Source of the DNA: Apostichopus californicus | Lineage: Eukaryota; Echinodermata; Holothuroidea; Aspidochirotida; Stichopodidae | Reading direction: 5' to 3' | Assembly (NCBI GenBank): GCA_020650975.1 | Contig: JAIPMN010001883.1 | Span: 2,069-23,540 of the forward strand | DNA length: 21,472 bases | Shown here: positions 10,892 to 19,643 of the stretch, one piece after another | How the letters are laid out: each line of letters starts with the position of its first letter | How positions within the stretch are numbered: position 1 is the stretch's first letter | The notes under the pieces: model-generated | Seen by the model: only the letters and a program-made list of their open reading frames with translations | What the model was told of the DNA's origin: nothing | The model's database searches: none | Program-made: the position numbers and the translations under genes

Positions 10892-11437
10892 TTTTCTGTA
10901 TTTTATATAATGTTCTTTTGCTTATATTTGTAAATGAGACATTTGAATGAAAATATTAAGAATGTTACAAATACATACAGTGGAACAAATATGGCTTGCA
11001 AAATTAATAATTTCATACATGAGCAGATCACCCCCTCCCCCTTCCTTCCCACTCCCCTAAAGCAAAGAGAACACCAGGATAATAAGGTAAAACAAGAAAA
11101 AGAAGGAAAAGTGGAAAGCAAAAATGACTTCCTGTATGCTTCTGTGTTGGTGTTAGCTACAGTGCTTGTTTACATGTCTTGGATATGATGAGCAATGTGG
11201 CTTATCTCACAATATTACTGCTAGTCAATATAACACATTTCTCTCTAATTGGTTTTTATTGCATATCATAACTAGACCCTGCCTCTTGTCACAAGTTATG
11301 TGGAGAGAAATATTTATGGCCTTGTGATCCTTTCAGTTTCAGAATTTATCAGGCATGTTTTGAAGAGTTGATGAAGATATAGCATGAATTGGGTTAATTT
11401 GATTAGGTCTATACCAGATCAAGTGAGGTACATTTGT
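10892..11437. other. Intron sequence without recognised features
   Basis: AT-rich. A pyrimidine-rich patch (cccctcccccttccttcccac, 11032-11052) could resemble a splice acceptor tract, but no exon with coding character follows it. Confidence 0.5.
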
Positions 11438-11650
11438 GTCCTTAAATATCACATATGCTTAGCAATTGTCCTTAAATATCACATATGCTTGTTAGCAATT
11501 ACCCTTAAATATCACATATGCTTAGCAATTATCCTTAAATATCACATATGCTTAGCAATTATCCTTAAATATCACATATGCTTGCAGTTACCCTTAAATA
11601 TCCGTATGCTTAGCAGTTACCCTTAAATATCACATATGCTTAGCAGTTAC
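11438..11650 (+). repeat. Minisatellite, about 30-bp unit, seven copies
   Basis: Seven copies of ccttaaatatcacatatgct + tagcaattat, starting at about 11440, 11470, 11503, 11532, 11562, 11591 and 11620. The second copy carries a 3-4 base insertion (cttgttagc), the fifth is shortened (cttgcag), and the sixth lacks three bases (tatccgtatg). Confidence 0.92.
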
Positions 11651-11819
11651 TGTTCCCAACTGTTTCAAAGTGATGAAGTATTCTCAAACACTATTGGTGC
11701 AAACTGTATCTGCAAAAAGACAAAGAATCTTTCAAATTTCGTTATTAATCCTGGAGATTTGACCTGTTTCATAATACTTTGTTATACAGTTACTGGGATA
11801 TACTAAGACCTAATGCTGT

Positions 11820-12240
11820 TTAACAGTAGGATAGTAAACAAGACTCACGCAAAAAGAAACGTCTAATGCCGGTAATTTGACCTAGTTTCGAATGAGGTGT
11901 AACAGAAGTGTTAAACACCACCATCGATCCTAGAAAATACAAACACAGCTTGCTACCGTTGGTAATTAGACACTAGTGTACAGTCAGTAAATACAGCTGC
12001 GGTCAATACCCACAGCACAGTATACAAACGATACAGCGATGGACATCTCAGGTCCAGCTAAAGATAACAAGGTGTCACGTTTCATTACTGTCTGCATTTT
12101 GTAGCGACACGAACAAAATGTCACTTGCAAGCAACAGAAAGTAACTTTTTCAGATGGCCGCTCGCGGTTTGGGGCGAGTCTTCAATGCCTTTAAGCAAAA
12201 TTGGCAAATGTATTGCAATTTCTTATAGTGCACCTTTAAT
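11820..12240. mobile_element. CpG-richer block, possible TTAA-flanked element
   Basis: A patch with many more CpG dinucleotides than its surroundings (ccatcgatcc, gcgacacgaac, ggccgctcgcggtttggggcg). TTAA occurs at 11820-11823, 12191-12194 and 12237-12240. The minus strand from 12240 reads TTAAAGGTGCACTATAAG, and from 12194 TTAAAGGCATTGAAGACTCG; both resemble TTAA-type element termini common in marine invertebrates. The left side (caagactcacgc) matches the right (gaagactcgcc) only weakly, so inverted repeats are not established. No coding sequence was seen. It may be one old element or two nested ones. Confidence 0.35.
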
Positions 12241-12690
12241 AGGTATAAATCACTACGATACGATAGGATATGATATGTCTTGTAAGTGTCTAGTATAAAT
12301 CATTACACATTTATTATAATGTTACTCTCTGCACAGTAGGTATGTACTACAGTACCCTCATGCACTTATTACACAGTGTTACAACAGCTACTCCAGTTCA
12401 TGTGTTTCCAAATCAATGAAATTCCAATAAGCCAACTATTCAGTGGAACAAAAGTAGTACTGTATTGAATATGTACAATTAATATTACAGGCAGCAGATG
12501 TGGGTATAGATGAGTGATGTAATCCTTAAGAGAGATCTGGAGGGTTAGGCGAAGGAAAATTTATATTTGCCTGTAAAACAGGACAGGACGATTGCATTTG
12601 TTGGTTAAACTTGTACTAACATACGTAGGTAGGTAAGAGTGTTGTAAAAGTTTACTTTTACTTTTCTTCATTGTCACACTGCATTTTACC

Positions 12691-13082
12691 TAGTGGCGGA
12701 GCTAGGGGTATTGGTCAGGGGGGCGAGAATGGTCTGTAGGGGCGCTTTCGACACTATCTAAGCTGAGAGCCACCACAGGTTGGCGCGGAGCGTACAGAAA
12801 TTTTTTGAGTAAAGATACTCCCTAGATCGCAAAAAATGACCCTTTCAGGGCCTTGCTAATTTGCAGATAAACGAAGAATAAATAGCTGTTAGAGCATTTT
12901 GTCAGAAAATTACACCAACAAAATGTGACAAATGTCAATAGGTAGATGAGAGCGCAATAAAAAAGTCAATAATCTTGAATAAGTAAAAAGTGGTAAAAAG
13001 CTGAAAAGGGCGCCAGCAGTCCATTTGAGTCCGCCAGGGGGGGCATCCGCCCCCCCCTGACTGTATGGACGCTCCGCCACTG
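12691..13082 (+). mobile_element. 392-bp non-autonomous hAT-type element
   Basis: The left end reads TAGTGGCGGAGCTAGG and the right end, inverted, CAGTGGCGGAGCGTCC, so 11 of the first 12 bases match. Both are hAT-like termini. The flanks are attttacc (12683-12690) and attgtacc (13083-13090), an 8-bp target duplication with one mismatch, which suits the hAT superfamily. G/C runs lie just inside both ends (gtcaggggggg left, ccccccctgac right). The interior shares its left half with the element at 1-257. There is no open frame of note and no transposase remnant. It needs a transposase from elsewhere and looks inactive. Confidence 0.82.
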
Positions 13083-13402
13083 ATTGTACCTGCAATACCC
13101 TAACTTTCAGTTCAGGTATTGTGGACTTTATGTTACCACTGCACATGAGTGCATTCATATTGTAATGCATCCATCCAGTTTTGAAGTCGCAACTTAATTA
13201 AGATTTTGAAAAGAAGCAAAACATACTTTCTGGTTGTACATCTATGACAAAGCATTTGTTCACCTGTGATACAACAGCTATATATGACCATCTCTCCAAA
13301 ATGTCATACAGGAATTGAGTTTGACCATATTCATTTCTACTGGAGGTAAAAGGCATATATGATATGCTATGCCTGTGTGAATGTATGTATGTGACACTTG
13401 CT

Positions 13403-13760
13403 TGTAAAACATGGCATGGTTAATGGTGGATGAACTTTGTACTTGGTGTGCGGATTTGTCTTATTGGGTAAAAGAAGCTTATTGTTTTCTGTGAAGTTCA
13501 ATGATCATTTTTGGGTCAACAGAGGTCAAGGTCTAAAATCTCTGTGAACATGATAACTCAAAAGTACATCTTTGTTGAACTTCATACATGGTTTTTGCAT
13601 TCATTTTGTTAAGTATAAGAACCCTTTGAAACTGTTGGAGGTCAAATGTCATTTGCAGTCAACATTTAATTGAATGTGTGAAAATCTTGTAAACATGATA
13701 ACACAAGAATTACATCTTTCTTAAACTACATACTTGGTATGTAGATCTAGCTTAGAGAGT
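13403..13760 (+). repeat. Old dispersed-type repeat, about 145-bp unit, 2-3 degenerate copies
   Basis: The words gtgaacatgataactcaaaa (13544) and gtaaacatgataacacaaga (13689) are 145 bases apart. The words tgaactttgtacttggt (13431), tgaacttcatacatggt (13576) and taaactacatacttggt (13722) keep the same spacing. An aggtcaa motif recurs too (13523, 13641). This type of diverged repeat is, to my knowledge, frequent in echinoderm-like genomes; no coding capacity is seen. Confidence 0.7.
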
Positions 13761-14094
13761 GCAAGAATGCTATCGAATTCATACTCTTCTTCATACTCTT
13801 GCAGAGTTCATACATGTGCACTTAAACCTCCTATCAGTTTTTTCTCTGTGAGCCTCAAGGGGTGAAAACGTTATCTCAATTGGTTGGGGGGAGGGGGGGA
13901 TTGGCCAATTTCTCAAAAATATTTCACAATCAATTTAAACAATGTCATGCAACTCAACAATTATTAAAGGGATTGCTAGCTCAAAATTGTTTCTATATTT
14001 CACATATGAAGATTGGTCTTTCTAGATATTGAAACATTTTGGTTTGAAATTCTATACTGCAAAATTCTTACCACTTATGAATATGTGTTACATG

Positions 14095-15048
14095 CAGAGG
14101 CGGACTGGGTCTTTAATCCGGCCCTGGCATTTTTCACATAGACCGGCCTATTATTCATTGATATGTTACTTACATATAGTGATTGCCATCCTGGGGGAGG
14201 GGGTGGCCCCCTCCCCATTGAGATTTGTTTGAAGTTAAGGAATGCCTAGATGCAAAATGGTGCTATATATATTCTCAATTTTGTAGGTTACAATAATCCT
14301 TTCAAAAAGACCTAAAATAATTTTCCAGAAGCAACACTTGATTAAACTGAGAAAAGAAAAAAATAGAAAAAATATATGTTTTAGACTGGATTTTATTTAG
14401 TTTTTCAAGCCTTTTGTGCCGACAACTCGCTTGAAAAAAAAAGGAAAAAACCTGCATAAAATCCACTACTAACATATATGTTCAATACGAGCACATGTCA
14501 TGTCTTCAAGAGTAGGAGCCTACGCAGTTCGCTGCTTCTGGCAGCCACACCATCAATGATATTTTTAGTGTCAAGTTTGGCCAAGATCCTTTTCTCCACA
14601 GACATCAACATGAACGCCTCAAGATGTTCTTGTGTCATTGTACAAACACCCTACTGTATGTGGGTCATTTTTATTCATACATAATCTCTCAGGACACAGC
14701 TACTGAGTGATATCCAAATAATGTAATAAGATTTTACCTTTTTTTACTTCGTTTTCTGGAGGACGAGGTGCAGACTAATAAATCTGTATTCTCTGCCAAT
14801 GCTTTGTATATGTCAGAATGCATTGGTCACCGTACTTGTATATCTTGTCATAACAATATTAGCACGGACTGGTTGCCAATAGCACGTTCTTTTGTTACGA
14901 ACTAACAGACTAACTAACATGGTGAAAATATATTTTTACACAGCCCATCTCTATTCTATTAACTACTGTGAAAATGGCCTGTAATTTTTACCAGGCTCCC
15001 CAGCCCACCGGCCCACCAGGCATTGCCGGTGTGGCCAGTCCGCTACTA
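14095..15048 (-). mobile_element. 954-bp hAT element, internally deleted
   Basis: The left end reads CAGAGGCGGACTGG and the right end, inverted, TAGTAGCGGACTGG (11 of 14 bases match). The exact 8-bp duplication gttacatg flanks it at 14087-14094 and 15049-15056, the length typical of hAT transposition. The minus strand carries the decayed end of a hAT transposase (14498-14643), so this is a deletion derivative of an autonomous element. A G-rich inverted patch (gggggagggggtggccccct, about 14195) and the 80 bases after it resemble part of the sequence at 15370-15465. The flanking host sequence has a second copy at about 15089-15122 without the insertion, an internal control for the boundary. Confidence 0.88.
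14498..14643 (-). pseudogene. hAT transposase C-terminal fragment
   Basis: The minus strand from 14643 to a TGA at 14498-14500 reads as about 47 residues: T-M-T-Q-E-H-L-E-A-F-M-L-M-S-V, then E-K-R-I-L-A-K-L-D, I-I-D-G-V-A and E-L-R-R-L-L. This matches the end of the hAT dimerisation region, where a TQERL..LMLLS motif is followed by a D-x-x-I-I-D helix and the stop. Upstream in this frame a TAG stands near 14652, and the expected CERSFS..R.K motif is not present, so the gene is a remnant. The matching C-terminus and stop position fix the orientation of the element. It cannot make a working enzyme. Confidence 0.78.
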
Positions 15049-15122
15049 GTTACATGCATACTCTATTTAGAAGCTGTAACATTAATGTTTATGGATATGT
15101 GTTACATGCATACTCTATTTAG
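15049..15122 (+). repeat. Short duplicated host sequence beside the hAT insertion
   Basis: gttacatgcatactctattt + ag occurs at 15049-15070 and again at 15101-15122, 52 bp apart. The second copy is preceded by ttatggatatgt, matching the ttatgaatatgt just left of the hAT element. The host target was therefore a short tandem repeat, and one copy stayed empty. Confidence 0.8.
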
Positions 15123-15316
15123 TTGTCACATTCAAGGGTATGGATTTGTATTAATTATTTACTCTTTATGGAAACTTACAGTCAAATGTATCGATAATGT
15201 GTTCCATATACAGATCCAGTTACTTAACAAAACAGCATAGTATGATACAGGTATAGCAACAGGCCTGTTATCCAAAATGCTTCAATTCTATTCAATAGAC
15301 ATATTGGTCTCTAGCA

Positions 15317-15750
15317 GGGGCCGTATTTGATGTTTAAAAGTTGGGGGGGGGACCCGGGGAAGGGGTTAAAGATGAGGGGGTATCCCCCTCTCCTTGAGAA
15401 TGTATTTATTTTCTAAAGTCCTTAGATGTAATATGGTACAATATTTATAGGTTATTTCCAAGTACTAGTTGTGTATTTGAAAATGTAATTATGCTATCTG
15501 CATAAAAGTGTAGCCAGATTTTTAATGCGACATAAAAAGTAACATTTAAATGAGAATTGTCACAAAAGCGGTTGTAATGGCATTATGAATAAGTATGAAA
15601 GTATGGCAGAGTTGTTAGTATTCCTGTAGCATTACCAACCAAATTACCGACCGAACTGGATAAAAAGCCAACTGAAGGTCTGGGAAAAAGTGGGGGGAAT
15701 GCCCCACCTTGCCCTCCCTCCCCCTCCCCCTACCAACATAATCCTGCCTA
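15317..15750 (+). mobile_element. Probable old transposon remnant near a sarcoglycan exon
   Basis: Starts with caggggccgtatttgatg, followed by runs of G and a gagggggtatccccctc inverted patch. From there to about 15465 it resembles 14195-14290 (for example ccttagatgtaatatggtac against cctagatgcaaaatggtgc). The right side has a purine/pyrimidine-rich block (tggggggaatgccccacc, then ccctccctccccctccccc) and ends near aatcctg. I could not find a convincing 8-bp duplication, so the boundaries are tentative. The right edge is less than 100 bp from the acceptor of the exon at 15845. Confidence 0.45.
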
Positions 15751-15844
15751 TAGTCTCAAGACATACAATATAACTACCAGTGGAAAGCAAAACTGAAGAA
15801 GTAAAATGTTGTTTACCTATTTCCTTTCTTGCCATCATCTTTAG

Positions 15845-15967
15845 AATTCAGCTGGCCCATCACAGTATGATCCGGCAGGCCAGCCAAGAACTCCGAAGTT
15901 TATCAAACAGACGAGACGGCGGTCCGACTCCTGTCGGTAGCAACACCCCTCAGATGGCTGGTACTCC
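15845..15967 (+). CDS. SGCE: Alpha/epsilon-sarcoglycan, cytoplasmic exon
   Basis: Follows a weak acceptor (catctttag, ends 15844) and ends at a gtaagt donor (15968). The two carried bases complete Glu. The exon then reads I-Q-L-A-H-H-S-M-I-R-Q, A-S-Q-E-L-R-S-L-S, then R-R-D-G-G-P-T-P and a Ser/Thr/Gly-rich stretch. Vertebrate epsilon-sarcoglycan has I-Q-L-V-H-H-S-A-I and K-E-L-R-D-M at the same place, directly after the E-K-R-N segment coded by the microexon. This is the most conserved part of the cytoplasmic tail and the strongest single piece of evidence for the gene. After R-R-D the sequence no longer follows the vertebrate tail. The intron before it is 10,384 bp and holds the minisatellite and transposons. 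Confidence 0.93.
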
Positions 15968-16364
15968 GTAAGTCAACATTTGTTCCATTCACCAAGTTAT
16001 ACATGAAACTATTAACTGCTACCAGCTCTGTATATCTCAGCTTGTAAAATCAGTTTAGAAATATTCCATGAAGTAAATATGATCTATGACACTCAAAGCA
16101 GATGTTGTTGGTATTACAATCAGTCAACAGTGAATGGCTACATGTACAGCTACACATCTTACTAGCAGTTAGTAACACTGCATTCATGTCTATTCTCGGA
16201 CTTTATTATTTTCTTTTCTATTCTTTTGCTTTTCTTTCCTCAATCTGAAACTGAAAGTTACCTGATGATTCTTTGATAGTTCATTTGTTTTCAGCTTTTT
16301 TATGTTTGCCTTATTATTACATCTTCAATCATAACGATGCATTTAATTAGTTCTATGTTTGCAG

Positions 16365-16398
16365 GACTCTGAACCCTTCAATGTCACTACATATTTGA
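16365..16398 (+). CDS. SGCE: Alpha/epsilon-sarcoglycan, last coding segment with stop
   Basis: After an acceptor ttctatgtttgcag (ends 16364), the frame carried from the previous exon completes a Pro codon. It then gives T-L-N-P-S-M-S-L-H-I and TGA at 16396-16398. The T-L-x-P may correspond to the S-T-L-P found at a similar distance after the E-L-R motif in vertebrate proteins. The predicted C-terminus is about 30 residues shorter than I would expect from vertebrate forms. No homology proves this exon; it is placed by a good acceptor, a compatible phase and position. A different or additional 3' exon is possible. Confidence 0.6.
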
Positions 16399-16460
16399 AT
16401 ATATTCACAAAACGTTTAAGTTACATCAAAGATGGAAAATGAAATATCAACTTCCAAGGC

Positions 16461-16466
16461 AATAAA
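16461..16466 (+). promoter_or_regulatory. Possible polyadenylation signal
   Basis: AATAAA 63 bases after the predicted stop, followed by a GT-rich patch (tgtatgttgc, about 16480). It fits a very short 3' UTR. Another AATAAA stands at about 17206 (ctgttaataaactaag), so a longer UTR is equally possible. Confidence 0.4.
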
Positions 16467-18271
16467 TTCAACACTTAATGTATGTTGCACAATGACATTA
16501 TACTGGAGAAAGTTCCTTTCCTTATGTAGCGATTTGAACGTGGCATGACTACTTCGTACAGTGAGTTACAGTGTGTTGCTGAGTAAAGCATTGTAATGTT
16601 AGTGATGAGGCATTACAATCTGTTGGCTTCCTCAAGTAAATTTCTACTTGCATTCAGGTACACTGGCAAATTATTATTATTATTTAGTAAAATCCATCCA
16701 CTGACAGTTTGCGATGACACAAATAGCTGAAACGAAATAGTTTGCCTTCGCTAAAGTATGCTTACTCACCCAGTGTACAAAATTGCCTTTCCCCGGTGGT
16801 ATGTTGAATATTGTTAGTAATATTACCAACAGTAGCTAAGAAACAACATACCTTGTGGTCAACTTTGTCAAGCTTTTCTTTCCTTGCTCATAAATAATCC
16901 GTGACTGTCTGGCTAGAATGCTGTCCACACAAACCATTCTGGTCCTGAACAGCGATTGCTCCTTGGACAGTATTGGATCAATATGAAAATGGTTCACCAT
17001 CTGTTGGCACTCATTAGTAGCATTGTATCGTCCTATGAATGGTTAATTCAGTTACAGGAACTGAATGAAAGATTTTATTAGCCATGCACTTATACCAATA
17101 TGAAGTTATTACCTTAGGGAGCAGAAAGTGAGTATTTTATACTTACACAGTACTGATTGAGATGTCAGTGTGTGATTACCATTGTAGGTTATTATGCCTT
17201 CCTGTTAATAAACTAAGGACTGTTGCTACACATGGCAGATTATAATATTATCATGTATGAATTGTCAGTCTACTGCAAACAGCAATGATTTGGGCAGCTT
17301 TTAATGGAGATTACAACAAACAGCTTTCTGGTTTCATGGATGGGATTAGGTGATGGATTAGATAAACCCTATATTCAATGAGCATACTGCCAGCTGAGGG
17401 TTGCTTATAAGTAATAAGCTGCATAACTTTGCTGTTCTTCCAAAACAACTTTAATATGGACTTCTAGCATCAACTGTGAGGAACTATTCCGTTAACTATA
17501 AATCTGAAGGATGAACAGCTAGGCATTTGATATTTACAAATTTCTTTACAAAGAAGTCACAGTTAATTTTCACAATTGTTGCAACTAGTTACCAGCAAGA
17601 TAGAAGATTTCCAAACATGGCTACAATGTCTGTATCCACAGAGAAGACTGCTGTTTTTAATTACAATCAGAGTATCTCCAGCAGCTATGTGGAGTGTTGT
17701 CCCGGCAGAGTAGTAGTTCATTGTTAGTGTGACAACCAATATAAGATGGTTGTAATGTCATAGAGCGCTAAGCTGTCGGCTAATCCTTCCAGGTAGTTAA
17801 TCATCTCTCCGCTCTCTCACCACTGGCATTCACTCTTATCCTTCCTCCAAACTACCGTAAATCAATTGTCCGGGAAGTATTTATCATCACCCCCTTATGA
17901 AAGATCGTTAATTACCTTCTCCTTCAGCCTCCCAGAGAGGTGACCCATTTAGGATGCATGTAGTTGTACATTGGCTGTAGACTGCTGTGGTGTAATGACA
18001 TCAGTGCTACTATGAATGGCAATATGTACAATGGAAAGATAACTGTAATATTTAGTTTCACTGCAGAAGAGACAAGACTAATTCTTTTCAAATTCATTCC
18101 AAACTTGAATTTTACTTAAACTATGATTGCAGTTGATACTGTGCTTCAGCTTGGCCATATTTAAAGGTTTTAATATTGCATAGTGATGATGTGTCTGTAT
18201 GATTACATTACATGGTGTTGAGTTTGTAATACTGTACCATATATGTATAAAAGTATACTGTAATATTTGTA
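16467..18271. other. 3' UTR or intergenic sequence, no gene recognised
   Basis: AT-rich sequence, part of which may be sarcoglycan 3' UTR. A small frame at 17527-17727 has no recognisable motif. A taaattattattattattta microsatellite-like stretch lies at 16669-16685. A cttcag at about 17928 looks like an acceptor but leads to an early stop. Confidence 0.5.
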
Positions 18272-18448
18272 ATAACATACATATGTATGGTAAAACTATG
18301 TGTATCCTACATGAAGTGCTTATAATAACATTTTACTATGTGTATCCTATATATAATATATGGTAATCAATGTATATGTAATCACATGTTCATCCTACAT
18401 CAAGTGATTATAATAACATATATATGGTTATACTATGTGTATGCTATG
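18272..18448 (+). repeat. Degenerate AT-rich tandem repeat, target of a transposon
   Basis: Recurring words: ataacata, actatgtgtatcctacat, aagtg(c/a)ttataataacat. Two to three irregular copies end with actatgtgtatgctatg exactly where the transposon at 18449 begins. The TATG target duplication comes from this repeat. Confidence 0.65.
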
Positions 18449-18464
18449 TGGGCCAAAGCCAAAA
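18449..18464 (+). repeat. Left terminal inverted repeat
   Basis: TGGGCCAAAGCCAAAA, the exact reverse complement of 21349-21364. Beyond base 16 the two ends diverge. Confidence 0.9.
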
Positions 18465-18475
18465 CCTCCGTAAGT

Positions 18476-18868
18476 GCGAGGGACGGAATTTGATATACGT
18501 TTCCATATGTTCCAGCTCAACAGTAGTGAAATAGGAAAAATCCAGTAGTAGGTTAAATAAAGAGAGTAACATACAACATAATAAAACAATTGAAACATAT
18601 TCAAAATTTTACATGTTGCCATAGCAACGAACATTAATTGGCGCGAGGGACGGAATGATAAAAACTGGGTGTGCATGCACTCCAAACATTTGACGTATTA
18701 TTATCAAATTTAGGAGGAATCTATATCCAATCATACGATTTATAGCAAGATCAATTACTCTTCTGATATTAACTGAGATGTGTTTTAAAAATCTCATAGC
18801 TTAATTAGGTTACGCTTTAATTTCACAAAAAAAGTCAGCACGAGGGACGGAATGCAAGGGACGGAATT
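18476..18868 (+). repeat. Left cluster of four subterminal motifs
   Basis: Four plus-oriented copies: GCGAGGGACGGAATT at 18476-18490, GCGAGGGACGGAAT at 18643-18656, CACGAGGGACGGAAT at 18839-18853 and CAAGGGACGGAATT at 18855-18868. The last two are side by side. Sequence between copies is unrelated AT-rich DNA, so the motif is conserved as a word, not as part of a longer repeat. By analogy with other DNA transposons it may be a transposase binding site. Confidence 0.88.
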
Positions 18869-19643
18869 GCTGTTTATGTTGATTAATTAGAGAAAAAGCT
18901 GTTGTAAATTCTGTTTGTCATTGCCAAGCTCCCACAAGCAGTGGGAATATTATCACAAATTACACAATCCAATTAATGAACACACATTCAAGGAACAGAT
19001 GGGGGTGGGGGTGGTGATGGGATGATGTGTGAAATGTAGGTAAATTGGAATCAAAATTGAAATTCATTCCCTCACTCACCACTCAAATGCCTTGGTGAAT
19101 AATAATTAAGTCACCTCCATCCACCACTTCCCATAAAATGAGGAATCTTAAACCAAACACAAATTTATACTAAATCTACAGTATTTACCACCTTTATATT
19201 GTAGGTGTATACAACAGTGTGGGACAATATATAATTTTTAAATTTGGAAACTGAAAACTAATTTACTGTACAAATTCAACATTTATACTTTATACAAGGA
19301 AACAAAGTCACCATTGTAATTCAAATTAACAATTCACATATTCATTAACAAAACTCTGCTTAGATTCTGATCCAAACAGCATATGAAAGAGTTAAAAACT
19401 TCTTCCCCCATCATGACGTTAACTCATTAAGTTGTCAAATATGAACTATTGTACACAACATACATCAATGCAATTCAATGTAAATTGGAACATTAACATG
19501 TCAAACTCTTGGATATGATGTAGATTTGGAAATCAACAAACAGCTCACCAATGTGCAAGGAATTGATAAGAATGCTTACAATTCATTACACAAATAATGG
19601 TCTCTGGTTCAGCATACAGGGAGAACAGGGGCTATATTTCCTT
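18869..19643. other. Transposon interior without recognised features
   Basis: AT-rich sequence between the left motif cluster and the end of the transposase remnant, with a G-rich patch (gatgggggtgggggtggtga, 18998-19017). I see no second gene here. Confidence 0.5.

Noticed and set aside
6359-12276. Shared gataggatatgatatg at 6361 and 12261 as a paired regulatory site
   Set aside because: Simple GATAT-type repeats; chance or slippage explains them, and only two occurrences exist.
15309-15758. 8-bp target duplication around the remnant starting at 15317
   Set aside because: gtctctag on the left and cctatagt on the right agree at too few positions to claim a duplication.
17929-17960. Alternative last exon of the sarcoglycan after cttcag at about 17928
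   Set aside because: In the phase required by the exon ending at 15967 it stops after about five codons and offers no resemblance to a sarcoglycan tail.
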